From the NCBI GenBank assembly GCA_001414485.1, contig LLEY01000046.1, positions 248,001 through 312,000 on the forward strand: a stretch of 64,000 nucleotides of DNA. Direction: 5' to 3'. Of this stretch, positions 46,158-58,581 are shown piece after piece. This stretch comes from Calycina herbarum (lineage: Eukaryota > Ascomycota > Leotiomycetes > Helotiales > Pezizellaceae). Below the pieces are notes generated by a model. The model was not told the DNA's origin. It saw only the letters and a program-made list of their open reading frames with translations, and made no database searches. Position numbers and translations under genes: made by a program. Within the stretch, counting starts at the first letter, position 1. The number at the start of each line of letters is the position of its first letter.

Positions 46158-48163
46158 ATGGCATCAACCATGGAAACTCAGCTCCCTCAATTCTCTCCGC
46201 AATTATCTCAACAATCAAGACGTCGTCACCATCTAGTGGTGTTTTCCGGGGGAAGCGCGGCGAATAATTTGGTGGATGTTTTTGGGGGGATTGTGGGGGC
46301 GGATGTGGGGGATGATGAGGGGAGGGGTGGTTGTTTGAGTTAGTGAGTACTTGTTTCTTATTCTTGGTCGTTTTTTCTAAACTTTTGTTTTTTCGTTCTG
46401 GGAGAGAGATGAATTGGGGCTGGTTGGGTTGTTGTGAAGTCGACAAGAGGGGTATTGGAGTAATGAAGAGAGATAGGGGTGTTTGGTCTATCTCTAGTTG
46501 GATGAGTGTTTACATTGCTTGCTTATACTTCTTTTTCTCCCACAGTCAAATCGTACTCTAAGTGGAGGGGATTGATTCTGTGTAAATTTTTGTGCTCAGT
46601 TTCTTGGAATGAGGAGCGAGGATGGAACACCAAGAGGGTCGCTCACTAAGGACTTTATGAAGAGTGGTGACATGACATTGATAGAGCAAGGCTAATTCTT
46701 ATAGTATCATCCCGATTTCAGATAACGGTGGAAGTTCGAGCGAGCTGATTAGAGTATTTGGGGGACCGGGTATTGGTGATGTTAGGAGTATGTTTAGCTT
46801 TTCTTCCCCTTTTTGCAGTTGCTCGTCTTAGTCAATTTTCAAGAGGATTTTCTGTCGTTGTTTTGGTTCCTTCTCGTGTCTATCCCTCATATTTCATGAC
46901 ACGGATGTTTAGGTCCTCTAGCCGAGAGAGATGCCCCTCATCTCAAGCCTCCTGATATACTAACCAACGCCAGGTCGTCTCGTTCGTCTTATCCCTTCAT
47001 CCTCCAACTCTCCATCGACGACCGCTATGAAAACTTTCTTCAACCATCGCCTCTCTTCCCAGCCCTCCGAAGCCCGCGAAGAATGGCACCAAATAGTAGA
47101 AGGCACCCACCCGATGTGGCAAAATATCCCCTCCCAGAAACTCGAATTAATCCGCTCCTTCCTCAACACTATAAACCTCGAGATCCTAAAACGAACCCGT
47201 CCCTCCTCATTTTTCAACTTCCAAACCGCATCCGTCGGAAATCTGTTTTTGACAGGTGCCCGTCTATTTACTGGTTCCTTCGAGAGTGCGATATACCTTC
47301 TAGGAGCCATCACAGGTGTACCGGGAAATGTGAAGGTTATCCCAGCGATCAACAGTAACTTCAGCCATCACATCGCAGCTGGTCTCCAAGACGGAACCCA
47401 AATCGTGGGCCAAAACGAGATCTCCCACCCCTCTGCACCTACAGCCTTCCCCTCCCTTTCCTCTTCCATCCATGATCACCACCACGAAGATGCCAACCTC
47501 CCAGGTTCCCTCCCCTCACTCCGCAAACAAAATATTGTCTTCGCCAAATCTCACACCCCAGATCTACCTACACCCATCGAAAGAATCTGGTATATAAACC
47601 CGTACGGCCAAGAAATCCGCCCCACACCAAATCCTAAAGTCCTTCAATCAATCAAAGAAGCAGGAGCAGTTGTATATTGCATTGGAAGTTTATATACTTC
47701 CATCCTCCCCTGTCTCATTCTAAAAGGAGTAGGAGAGGCAGTTCGTGAGAAACCATTCAAGATTTTAATTCTCAATGGGTCTTTGGATCGAGAAACGAGA
47801 TGGGAAGGAGGGGAGTATGGAGCTAGAGAGTTTGTGGCGGCTATTGCTAGGGCGGGGTGGAGTTCTGAATACCCCCCCTCTGATGAGTCTTCCCCTCAAC
47901 TTGAAGAAATAGATTTCAAGAATTATGTTTCGCATATTATTCATTTACAGGGGGCAGGTACGCCCCATGTTGATAAAGCTGAGATGGCACGGTTGGGAAT
48001 CGAGACGGTGAGGATTTATGGGAGGAAGAATGAGGGGAGTAGTGAGGGAGGAATGATTTATGATGGGACGGCACTTGGACAGGCACTTGAGGCTATCATG
48101 GGAAGGAGAGATTTGAGGAGTGATAGGAGTAGGAGAAATACTTTAGGGAATGCTTTGGGTTAG
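46158..48163 (+). CDS. CofD-like (UPF0052/YvcK-type) family protein
   Basis: Deduced exons are 46158-46342, 46705-46787 and 46974-48163, giving 485 residues with consistent phases. Hallmarks are the N-terminal glycine-rich HLVVFSGGSAANNLV, then IIPISDNGGSSSELIRVFGG and GIGDVRSRLVRLIP across the exon joins. Further on are GNLFLTGARLFTGSFESAIY, IERIWYINPYGQEIRPTPNP and VVYCIGSLYTSILPCLI. The family shares the fold of archaeal phospholactate transferase CofD and bacterial YvcK (a nucleotide-sugar-binding regulator). The fungal members are uncharacterised, so no reaction is assigned. The two introns are long for this window (362 and 186 nt) and the second exon is only 83 nt, so the gene is easily mis-predicted as starting in exon 3. 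A GAGATG microsatellite follows the stop. Confidence 0.88.
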
Positions 48164-48171
48164 ATTTTGAG

Positions 48172-48202
48172 CGAGATGGAGATGGAGATGGAGATGGAGT
48201 GA
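48172..48202. repeat. GAGATG microsatellite
   Basis: About four copies of a GAGATG unit lie directly after the stop of the CofD-like gene, in its 3' UTR. Confidence 0.6.
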
Positions 48203-49987
48203 AAGGGGTAGGGTGGCGTTTATGTACATAAATAAATCAAGTCATGTGGGATTCCGAACTCTCCAATCCCGTTCACGTATAGGCTTCTAGGCATCGCTCT
48301 GCATCCACCCAACTACTCTATTAATGAGTAGATCTCGTTTTTTCCGGTTCTCAAACGATCATTCTAGTTATCCTAGAATCAAAGAGAGTGGTGTTACGCA
48401 GAGTGATGCCTTGTACTCTTGCTGCCTACAAATACATGACTAGTGAACGAGTGTGTGACTATTCAATATTGCTGCTGACAATTAAGCAAAATCAATTCGT
48501 ACCAAAATAAATCACCAGCTCCTTGAGCTCAGCGGAAGAGCAAACGACTGCAATAATGCATTATCTCGTCAGGCCAGCGTATTAACAGACTACTCAACTA
48601 CTCGAGTACTACTCGAGTAGTCGTAAGTAGAGTAGAGTAGAGTAGCTACTCTTCACTACTTAAGTAGTACTCGAGTAGTCTATATATAGTAGTAATATAT
48701 AAATATAAGCTAAAAAGTTCTACTTTTAGTAGTAAAAAATGAGATATACTTGAAAATTAGGTAAGAAACTAATAACTCTTACTTCTCCTCTCTCTTTCTC
48801 TTTTAAATAGATATAACCTTAGAAAGTTTCTATATTTTCCGACCCTATAACTATACCCTGATATTAGGCCCGAGTCACCCGACCGTCGGTCCGAATCGAT
48901 TAAGGAGCTTCTCCGAATTTGTTTTCGACCCTTTCGGAGTCGTATCATGGTTTTTTTTCTTCTTCTAATTTTACTTCCGCTCTCCCCTGAAATTGCTGAT
49001 CGTGTAAGAAGTTGCAGTTGCAGTCTTACGAGTCATGCCTCGCTGCTTGAATCCCTTTGAAAAGCTATAGCCAAGTCTCATGAATCAGCAGTGCAAAAAT
49101 AAGCATAATTAATTCCAACCCATTATTCCACCTCCTTAATATTTCACAGCCTTCGCTTCTGTATCTCATACATTCATTCCGTAACTCCAAGAATTTATAA
49201 CTCTCCAGCAACGGTTAACCAAATCTATTCAAAATACACAGAGCAGCTTTTACTATCAAGAACCACCACCCGTAAATGCAATTTTGCTTTTTGTCTTGTA
49301 TATTTTCTCTAGCACCTGTAGAAAAATGAAGGCCAGATGAACTCAATTGTTCCCGCCTTTTAGGAAACTTGAATGCTTCGACAATGGCGGCAGAGTACAC
49401 AAATTCTCAGAAAAGTGCCACCACTACCGCCTGTAACAATGTGATATCAACTGCATTCCGCCACCAGTAATGTCAATTTCTTCATACAAAAGATTCTGCC
49501 CCCAGAATGGGGCGGTGCGGTGTAACGACTTGCCCCACCGAAAGCGTAAGAATACTCGCTTAATTTGCCGTTGAAGGATTCAGCAATTCCAACAAGGACT
49601 CTCTCCAACAAACCAACAAAACCAACAACTCGAAATAAAGCAGGCGCAGCTACATACAAATCCTTAGTTGGTGAATGGTCTAGATTCAGTGGCTCGGTTA
49701 TGTTGGGGATATTTGTGATGGGAAGTACTGAAGCCTGGTTGTTCGATTCCTTCCCGACGATACCAACAATCCTTCACTTGAATTAGAACAGAGAAACATT
49801 TATTCTAGATGGAGAATGCTATAATAGAAGTAAGAATTCTGATTTTATTCCCCATCCTCCTCAGACGTTGGTCTTTTTCTTTCTCATTCAGTCAACAAAC
49901 ACACATTCATTTACAAAACATTCATTTAGCCTAAGCTCTATACATTTCGCTTCACATTTTCCACGTTCTCGACTCGAAATATATAAG
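48203..49987. other. Intergenic with AT-rich repeat patch
   Basis: No gene is recognised. The sequence contains the palindromic and AT-rich island at 48590-48850, then a short GC-richer piece (48860-48950) that may be old repeat sequence. The last part is the promoter of the CVNH gene, CT-rich near 49860-49980. Confidence 0.5.
48590..48850. repeat. AT-rich island with repeated CTACTCGAGTAG palindromes
   Basis: The palindrome core ACTCGAGT occurs three times within ~85 bp (about 48600-48680), followed by AGAGT runs and very AT-rich sequence. It resembles a decayed transposon end or MITE affected by RIP. No coding remnant is seen. Confidence 0.5.
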
Positions 49988-51014
49988 ATGCAATTCAAAA
50001 CTCTCCTCATTATGGCTCTCGTGCCATCCCTCAGCTTAGTCTCAGCAAGCTTTGGCAAAGTATGTTCCAACCGTAGGTAATGGGGACACAGTTTTCCTAC
50101 TTTCTTTCTCTTGAATCACTCCTGAATCATTCCTGAACCCCCAGCATTTATCTTGTGCCGTCTCCCGCGACATTTCTTGATAGGCAAATACTGACTCTCC
50201 CATCACCCAGACAAGTACGATGACAGTACCAGAATATTTTCGACCTCGTGCCACACTCCGATGTTTGCTTCTGGCCCTCTCCTTTCGCCCTTCAAAAAGA
50301 CAGTGACGGTGGGGGATCTTAACCAATTCATCGGAAATAATGAAGGGGCGTTGGAATGGGGAAAGTATGTAATCATTTTGTTCAACACTCATTTGCCCCC
50401 TCAATTTCTTACCCTCCACCAGAGGATGCAGGTATTCGTGGCGGAGATAACTATTGGATTTCCTATTGTACGAACGATCTGGAAGAACAACAAAGTCTAA
50501 ATGCTAATTATTCCAACATATTTCGCACAATATACTATATTATGCGAAATAGTTTAGAATATTCAGTAATTCTCTAAGATAATCTAGTACCACTGACTGC
50601 CACGATTAGCCACATCCACTGGTGCTCCTCTTGATTCTACTGCAAATACTAAGGCAAAGCACCCTTGACTGACTCGGGAAAACTTTAGAAAAGATTTCAG
50701 AAGCTCTACCAACACTTGCCGCCTCGAACCCGGTACAACCGTCCTCAAATGTACTGCTTGCAAAGATAAAAACACCGGCGGGACACTTCTAGGACCTGGA
50801 GTTCTCCAGCCCGGAAAACCTCTCGAAGGAAAGGATTGCCAGATTGATTTAAGTAAGATTTTCCTCCACCTTCCACTTCCCTTGCAACCTTTCCTCTTCT
50901 ACCCAGCGCTAATACTTCAAAACCCCAGATGAGAGAATTGTCTGGGATGCTCAAAAAGGGACGATCGTTGTTGTGGACCATCTCGCTCTTCGAGGTGTTC
51001 CATTTTCCGCTTAG
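49988..51014 (+). CDS. Secreted cyanovirin-N homology (CVNH) protein
   Basis: Deduced exons are 49988-50072, 50211-50364, 50701-50852 and 50929-51014, giving 158 residues with all phases consistent. Residues 1-19 form a signal peptide (MQFKTLLIMALVPSLSLVSA). The mature part shows the two-fold CVNH layout: repeat 1 has FSTSC and VTVGDLNQFIGNNEGALEW, and repeat 2 has TNTCRLEPGTTVLKCTAC and IDLNERIVWDAQKGTI. These parallel the DLN-x-x-IGN-x-DG-x-L-x-W motifs of cyanobacterial and fungal CVNH lectins, which bind mannose-rich glycans. The cysteine pattern suggests a disulfide in repeat 2. The 336-nt second intron contains AT-rich sequence, and the GTAGGT donor of exon 1 is the least certain point. 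Sugar binding here is inferred from the family. Confidence 0.75.
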
Positions 51015-51517
51015 AAATGGTCTACTTGCAAATTTATGCCGTTTACTATAACACCACCACATTTAAATTCAATAGAGTAACGTAACTATTTCGAATGACA
51101 ATTACGTTCTCGCTACCTAATGTTTCTTCTTTTACTCCAATCAATTTTCAAATAGTTTACAAAATCCCCATCTCTTATTACTCGCGTAGATCTCATACAA
51201 TTGCAAATATTGTTCTAGAGGTTTTAGGAAAATAAAGAAACTAAGTTTACAAATTCTAGATCTCTGAGATCTTCTCGCACCATACTTTCAATTATCCTAG
51301 ACCGTTACGCACAACTAAGGCAGATGTTCGCAGAGTAATGCCTACTTCTCTAACAAGAACACTTCAGTGACACTGCGACTTGGTGTTTTCGAGCATAAAT
51401 TACAATCCTCAGGCAAGGTGCTGATAACTAAAGTTGAATAAATATATGTAATTCTTTGAAATACGCGTTAACAAAGATCCCAGTTCTCAAAACTATTCGT
51501 AGCATATTCCACTACTC
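51015..51517. other. Convergent intergenic region
   Basis: This holds the 3' ends of the CVNH gene (plus) and the GGCT-like gene (minus). AT-rich, with no ORF of interest. Confidence 0.5.
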
Positions 51518-52228
51518 TCAATCTTCAAACGTTCGAAAGTGCGATGCCATTTCCTCCTCCACTTCCCTCTTCCAATCTTCCAACGACCATGTCCCCTCAG
51601 TCAGCTCTGCCGGATCAGCCCTCCACCCAAAAGTTTTTCCAGACACCCTCTTCCCTTCAATCATAATCCGGATTCCTTCAACGCCATAAACGTTTGTCTC
51701 ATAGTGTTCCAGCATCTTCTGTTGCGCCTTGGTCTCCACAACGTAAGACATGCCATCGACGAAACTGTCAGGTGGTCCGCCCACTAGAGCAGGATATTGT
51801 CCCCACTGCGAAATAATTAGCCTAAGTTTCTTTTCGTTGAACCAGGAGCCGAGAGGAGGGTGTAAAGATGGGACTTGCTCCAAAACACTAAAAGTTGCGA
51901 TTCAAGGGGGAAAAAGGAAAAGTTTGCCTACCAGCATGATTTCGTATGATTGCACTCTGGCGGGTTTGAGGACTGGTGGTTCTGGAAGCTGAAGAACTTC
52001 TTGTAGTCGCTGTGGATCCATGAGAGTGCCGTAGAAGAAGAATGGTTTTGGCTGGTATCTAAATGGAGGAAGTGATAGTTCGACATCGGCTTGGAACGTC
52101 TCCAGCATGATACTGCGCTTGGGATTTTTCTCAGAGGAAGGTTTGTTTGTAGGTGGGGAAGATTCTGAATTTTTGTTGACATCGTTGACAGTTTTTGTGG
52201 CAGAAGAAGATGCGTTGTAATTGTCCAT
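51518..52228 (-). CDS. Gamma-glutamylcyclotransferase-like (AIG2/GGCT-like) protein
   Basis: Deduced minus-strand exons are 52228-51932 and 51805-51518, giving 194 residues; the 126-nt intron has a GCTAAT branch site. After a Ser/Asn/Lys-rich N-terminus of ~60 residues comes the family signature FFFYGTLMDPQRLQEVL (Y-G-T/S-L), then QYPALVGGPP, DGMSYVVETKAQQKMLEHYE and TNVYGVEGIRIMI. These are the usual AIG2/GGCT-like blocks, the Glu of LEHYE being a commonly conserved position. Members act as gamma-glutamylamine or gamma-glutamyl cyclotransferases, or have unknown function; the exact substrate is not predictable here. It converges with the CVNH gene. Confidence 0.85.
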
Positions 52229-54399
52229 TGTATTTTGGAATATCGCGGCTGTTGTGAAGTAGAATTTGATGGGGTCTTGATTGCGAGAGGAATGAAGCTT
52301 GGTATTCCTGGAACGATTTTAGCGTAGTAACGTCTGCCATCTGGACAAGCGCTAGTGAAAAAGGTGTATATCATCATAAATTCAACGCAGAAAATAAATG
52401 AATGGTCATGAGTGATGAAATTTTCTTGAATCACTCGCTGGTTACTCCTTTTTAGAACATTCTTTTCGTTGCTTATTCTCTTCTGTTAAGTATTGTCTGC
52501 TTCAACTTCTCTCTCAATTGCATGCTGTCATCCACTATTTCTGCTTATCACCACACGTCCTCATTCATCAAGTTTAAGATAACACAATCTTGTGTAAAAA
52601 TTAAATCTTTTGATCAGTGAAGAACACAAGAGCGAAATATCAAACCCATTCTGGAAGTTCTAAAGGTGCATGGAAGTGAAGAGGGGCCAAGTAATTTAAA
52701 TACAGAACTTGCGTACCTCACACGTTTCCCATACCTAAGCACACATAATAAAGTTTTCACCAGCAACTTGAATTTAGACAGTGAGAAGCGTATCCAAACA
52801 TTTTTAAAACCTCTCACTCAACAACCCTAGTTAAAATCAACTCAAACCTGAGCTTGCCATCCCTCTCTCCAACCCTACTGCAATTCTTTTGGAAGGACTG
52901 AAAGTGTGTTTGGAAATTACCTGAAGAAATTCTCGATTTTTCCCCCAAACCTTCTTGAGGAGGGAGAGCCAAGTTGAACAGATTAATAGTTGGTAGAGAG
53001 CACTTCTGTTTTCCTTTCCGTCTCCACCTAGGCATCGCTCTTATTGTTCTACCATTCACCATTCAACACTTATCCATTGGAAGAAATTGAACTAGAAGTC
53101 CCAGAATAAGCACTCAAGTATTTCTGAAGACCCTGGATAATGACATTCAAGTATCCTAAACAATTTTGTTTGACCGTTCAACGTTCCCTGTACTGAGAGA
53201 GATGATATGAACTCTTACAACTATCCAATCTGTAATTGAGGAACGACGAAGAGTCAAATAAACTCCTCTCAGAAGCGAATGGAATATAAATGATTACACC
53301 TGCTACGAGATTACATTGAATTATCACAAACCTTCTTCGTTTTTCGGATGGTTTTGCTTCGAAAGTTTCTAACTCACCTCGCTTTCGCCACTTGATTGAA
53401 GTTTAACGAGTTCACATTTCAAGAAGGCCAAATATTCACGCTCTACTAGAAGACAAGAATGCTATCTATGGACCAAATCCAAGTGCTAGCTTCAACAACA
53501 ACTGAGATCTCGACAACCAAAAGTTCAGATATGGAAACTAGCCCCGCCAATTCACAGGTTTACATCACGTTCTCTAAGTCTTTCATTTTTCATAACTTCA
53601 GCTTGAAAGTGATAGGTATCAATGAACATGTACCCTTCATAGAACTCCAGAGTAAACAGCAAGATTGTGTGTGTTTTTACCAGTAATCTGGAGCCGATGG
53701 AAAGTTGAGGCGTTATTGTAGGTTCCAGAATAGATGAAGGAGTGAATTTACAAAAGTGGATTGAAAATTAGGCATTTTTCATCACCAAGATAAAAGGGTG
53801 CCGGAGAACAGTGGCACGTTCCCGTGCAAGCAGACCATTGTTCCCTGCCATTCACTCATCTAATTGAGAGCTCTCTCCGTGCAACTATATCACTACGAGG
53901 TAAGGATGTGCAAAGAAGTCAAGCATCCGCCTTGCAAAAAAACGAGACACTTCATGGTCTTCGGTGGAAAGTATGAGTCGAAAGAAACAGCCAAATAGTA
54001 TCCGTCGATCTCTCCATGCAAACCCCCACTTGACCCTAGCTTCTATACCCCTCTACCTCCCCCAAAAGAACAAAATCCGAACGTATCAGAAACCCGACAG
54101 CAAAAAAACTTTCGATAACAACTTAATTTTCGACAGTAAGAATTACATCCAAACCCTTCTAGACCGTCTTCTACAAGCTCGTACCACTCTGCTCCCTAGA
54201 AAAAAAAGAAGACAGTTTTACATCCATTTCTCTAACAAGCTATCGGGAGAACTCGAGCTTTTTTGGAGGGGACACACAATGGCAATGGCCTTAGTCATGG
54301 TTGTTTTGATAACAACAGCTTCACCTCGTATTGTCTTTTATATCTAAACTTGAGGCAGCGAAGAAGTGAATTTGCCAAGCAATAGACCGGTGAGCAAAG

Positions 54400-54700
54400 A
54401 ATTGATAAGAGATCTAGAATTTATTTTACGAATACCCCTTTATATAGTGATTTCTAGGATATTTATATATTTTCGTTAAGAAAAATATAGTAGAAGTATT
54501 TAGAACAAGTCGTTAGAATACAAGATAGTTGCTTCCGAGAACTCCAAGGGTGACTGAGGGAATTAAAGTATTCTAGTGAGCAATTTATACGACCAAAAGC
54601 CCGAGGCCAAGGGAGAATATAAAACTTCTGACTTGTAGAAGAATAATCTTTTCATTAAGCTACTGTAAAGCTAGGTGAGATTATGGGAACGTCGATGCCG
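54400..54700. repeat. AT-rich patch, possible degraded repeat
   Basis: Base composition drops to AT-rich with runs such as TTATATAGTG and ATATTTATATATTTTC and no ORF. It may be a small RIP-affected repeat fragment. The following segment to ~54970 has a basic, stop-interrupted frame (RPRKRPRDSQDIVE) that could be a coding relic. Confidence 0.35.
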
Positions 54701-55043
54701 TTAACATAGGTTTATCAGAACGTCCTCGGAAGCGTCCTCGCGATTCTCAAGATATTGTCGAGTAATCCGAAAAGAAAAGAAACGAAAGGCTACCTAAGAG
54801 GTCGAATCTAATGAAGTCATGAGATGATATTCTGTAGCACTCCTGGGACAAACTCTCGAATAGGCCCCCAACTTACTGAATACTATGCTAATTCGGGGTC
54901 CTAGTCTCGCACCTAATGATTTCCAGCAACTACAATCGATCATCGAGAGGATCGCAAAAGTTGGAGTACGTAAGTCACTTACAAAGTGAATAGCATCTAA
55001 TACTTCACATATTTCCACGCCCCCAGAAGGCAAAACCTTCCTC

Positions 55044-55734
55044 TTACCAAATGCAACCAAACCCTTCGACAACAACTATTTTTTCGACAAGAACTGGAAT
55101 GTGTCTTGCTTTGAATGGCCGTGAGTTTTTGAATTTCACGGAGACTCCAAAATCGTTGTCGGTTTGAGCCCACTTTCGGACTTGTTCCATACCACCTTCT
55201 GTACGCCCACCTTCTTCCTCCATCACCATGAGCACGACTTTTTCCAACACCTGCTTCCCTTGGTTTGAAGAGGAAGCATGCAAGGTCATTGAAGTCTTTG
55301 CACAATTCCGCAGCTAGGTTCCATGATTGATATTGTACCAGGCAATGTCTGTACCAGAATTTCTACAAGACTCCACCTCTTGCTTCAAAACAAGGGCAGG
55401 CAACAAGCGGTATAATGTGCCAGTACTTATACAGATATAAGATCTCTTACAAGTTACAGTGGGACCAGAAGTCTGAGGTGGAGGAGGTTTATAAAACCTC
55501 CACATGTCCTATGAATACTCTATCATCAAAGAATTCCGTTTGGCTCGTATCAGCCACTCTGCACTTGCAGAATGTACAAGTAAATTCAACGAAACGAATG
55601 CCATGATCATCCGATAGTTCACCCATTCCCAGACCCCTAAGAATCGTGACTTTTCCCTGGCCAAACTTCAGTAAACTTTCGAGAACAGCAAAACTTTCGA
55701 CCAAAATTTCAGATTTAAAAACCATATCCCACAA
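55044..55734 (-). other. Doubtful hypothetical locus or decayed gene
   Basis: Two minus-strand ORFs look more protein-like than their surroundings. One is 55734-55489 (from ATG 55722: FKSEILVESFAVLESLLKFG, later CTFCKCRVADTSQ and FFDDRVFIGHVEVL). The other is 55289-55044 (VLEKVVLMVMEEEGG, DNDFGVSVKFKNSRPFKARH). No splice pair joining them was found because a TAA closes the first before a good GTAAGA donor. They may be exons of one rapidly changing gene, a pseudogene, or chance. Confidence 0.25.
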
Positions 55735-56266
55735 ACCAACCCGCCCCCTTGACTCTCGTGTCTCTTGTCCCCTTTTTTTGCTGGGTGCTTACGAGAAGTA
55801 CTTTGTACCAGCAACCTCAAAGTCCGCGCGAAATCATGAGCGGATGGAGTCCATCGATTAATTGGCTTGACAGCAAGAGAGCTTCGTCTGTTTCTGCTAT
55901 GTATGTCCGAGCTTGGGATGGTGCATAGGGTAGTGAAGTTATAGTTTCACCATTGCAAAGATGCATCTCATCCACTCAATCTATCCCCAAAAAGATGGAG
56001 CTCAGAAAAGGAAAGTAAAAAGAGAAACCTACCAATGGAAAGCTGAAAGGAAGAAAACCAGAACAGAGCGCCAGCCTGGAATATATTAAGGGTATCATTA
56101 TAAACCATAAAAAGAACCAAAAAATCAATCAAAAGAAGAATCTACCAGTAAAACTCCATCCCATCTAATCTATACAACCCAGGTCCCGCTCCCTTCCATG
56201 CAATCATATCCCTTTCACAACCCCTCCCATTTATTTCCCCGTCTCTTCTCTTATTTTAACCAATCT

Positions 56267-57789
56267 TCAAACCCCATCACCATCCCCACCAATCTTTTTC
56301 CTAGCCTCTTCATCCTCATCCTTCGCCTCATGATTTACAAACAAGAAACTAAGCAACACAATCCCCGCCCCCACCCAGTACAGGGCACTCGAGTATTGTT
56401 TACTCAGAATCATCTGTCCCACGAGGGAAAGCGGGATGGTCATGGATAGACCGACGGCGACTACGAGTGGGGTGGTAAGGAGCATGGCGTAAGCCCAGCA
56501 GTAGTCGCTTACGAAGGAGGATGCTGAGTTGGCCTGTGATATGTTAGAGTTTATAAGAAGTGTATAAAGAGAGGGGGAAAGGAGGGGTACAGGCAAGGGG
56601 AACTGGGGAATAAGGACAAAAGAAAACATACCAAAACAATAACCCAAATCTTCCCCGTAGGCGGCATCTGCCACTCCTCAACCCCCGTATAATGCAAAAT
56701 AAAAAACCCCGGCCAAAGCAACAAACAATTGAAAAGTCCCACCAGCCCAAAGAACAGTGGCATATTAACCCGATCTTCGTTGCCAATCCGTTTCTTCATG
56801 ACAATCGCGTAGACCCCATACATAATGGCACTTCCAAACGCCATCGCATCCCCCACCGCAATCTGCTGCTTCGTCTTATGCGGGAAATTCCCCCGATTCT
56901 CGTCGTTGTCTTCCCCGCTCAAATCGACGGTGGATATGAGTATGATACCCGTTAAAGAGGCGAGAACTCCAATGAGTTTTTTGTACGAGAAAGCTTCGAC
57001 TCGGAAGAGAGCCCCGAATATGAGGGTCCAGATAGAGCTCATTGATGTGAGAATCGTGGAGGAAGCTACGCTTGTATATTCTAAACAAGCTGCTACAAGA
57101 TAATTCGCAATAAACCACAGAAAACAGAATTCCAAACTCAGTCTTGCCGTTTCAGGAACACTAAGCTGGCCTTCTTCTTTTTCCGGTAGAGGATCGCCTG
57201 ACATGCTGAGGGCTGGCCCATTTCCGTCGTCTTCATCAACAAGCAGCCGGGTTTCCGAGGCGGACATTGGATCTTCTGCTTCTTCATCCCCATTTCCGTT
57301 TCCGTTCTTGCTTCCTACGCCTTCATAACCATTTCCTCGTCCGCGCCAGTATTCGATGGTGGAGGCTCGAACGTGTTCCATGCCATGTTTATGTACTATT
57401 CGGAGGAAGATGGGGATGAGGGATATGGCGAAGAAGGAGGTATTTATGTAGGTAACGAAATATGGTTTGGAATATGAGTTGTCTGCGAATATGTACTGTA
57501 ATCCATTAGCCCCCATCCCATAAAGTTGGATAGAACTTACAGAAGCCAAGAAATTCGAACTAGTCCACAAAAAGACCGTGGCAAGCAACAAAATAATCCC
57601 CAGCGTCCTCCTCGCAACATTCTCCAACCCAACACTCTTCTTGAACCCCCCTCCTCCACTCCTCGGTTTCAGCGATCGCAGCGACGAAGACATTGAAATC
57701 CGCTCATGTCTATGAACCGATAACCGATCATCCACAAGATCAAAACTTTCCGCAATCGCAGGAGGAACTGGTGGTTCTTGTGCACTCAT
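56267..57789 (-). CDS. SLC35F/THI74-type drug/metabolite transporter superfamily membrane protein
   Basis: Deduced minus-strand exons are 57789-57541, 57495-56632 and 56533-56267, giving 459 residues. The 45-nt first intron is in frame (GTAAGT donor, CTAAT branch, TACAG acceptor), so an unspliced ORF reads through it with 15 extra residues. Removing it restores FLASYIFADNSYSKPYFVTY, the conserved family block. Around ten hydrophobic helices are visible (for example LGIILLLATVFLWTSSNFL, FLWFIANYLVAACLEYTSVA, GVLASLTGIILIS, ALYWVGAGIVLLSFLFV). A hydrophilic Gly/Asn/Glu loop follows helix 3. The family includes yeast Thi74/YML018C (vacuolar) and animal SLC35F5; the substrate is unknown. Confidence 0.9.
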
Positions 57790-58581
57790 TGTGTGGTGTT
57801 GGCCTCGAGTTTCGAGATGCTGATGTGGTGCTTATATCGATTTGGATCCTTTAGGGGCAAGCCGGGTAAGCTGTCATGGAGGATACAAGATCGGAGGCAG
57901 ATATCCTTTAGTCATGGGTTAAAAGGTGAATTCGGCATGCGTACTTGTAGGAAGAAGTATATGTCGGAGTTTCCAGAGTATCCGGGTGTTTCTGGCTGGT
58001 GATGTGCTAGTTTGTAAGTGTGTCATGGCTGGTGGGTCGGTCCCGAAATCGGTTTGTGCCAAGGATGTTTCCGGTGATTTGGCTAGGGGGTTCTAAAATA
58101 GACTTTGATAGAGGATGATCGCTTCAAATAGGAAAGAGTAGAGAATGAACAATAAACTCCCTATGAGTCATTTTTAAAATAATAAATAAACTCGCACTCA
58201 CTCACGACTAGTATCACCATCTTTTATTCACAAAGTCCAGTTCAGGTACAGAAGCACAAAAATGTCACATCAGAATCAAAAAAGAATTCCCGACCCCGTA
58301 CACATCTACCCCTGAACGTGCAAGTGCAAGTGTAAAAAAAACTCAATACCACAAGAAGAAACGGAAAGAAGACGCCAAAGGCGCCAATGATTAATCCATA
58401 TGTACATACACTTCCCTTTCCCAATTTGCGCTCGCCCTTCCACAACAACGCATATTGGAAGAGACGACCTCGAGGGGAATATAGAGGGAAAACAGAGGAT
58501 GAGTATGCCGATATAACCCAACAATGCATCCTCGAGCTCAAAAAAGGAAAAGACAACCCGCCCAATTCTCATCTCATTTGT
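57790..58581. other. Intergenic between transporter and YPT7
   Basis: Promoter of the transporter (minus strand) and 3' UTR of YPT7. No gene is recognised; ORFs near 58242-58572 lie opposite the YPT7 3' UTR and have no domain. Confidence 0.5.

Larger units (their letters stand above)
52229..56266. other. 4-kb gene-poor region
   Basis: No firmly supported gene. The stretch 54400-54700 is AT-rich. Minus-strand ORFs at 55489-55734 and 55044-55289 have coding-like composition and are listed separately as a doubtful locus. The remainder shows only short unconvincing ORFs (for example 53459-53686 and 53964-54347 on the plus strand). Confidence 0.45.

Noticed and set aside
53964..54347. 127-codon plus-strand ORF
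   Set aside because: No domain, no signal peptide, and it runs toward an AT-rich degraded patch.
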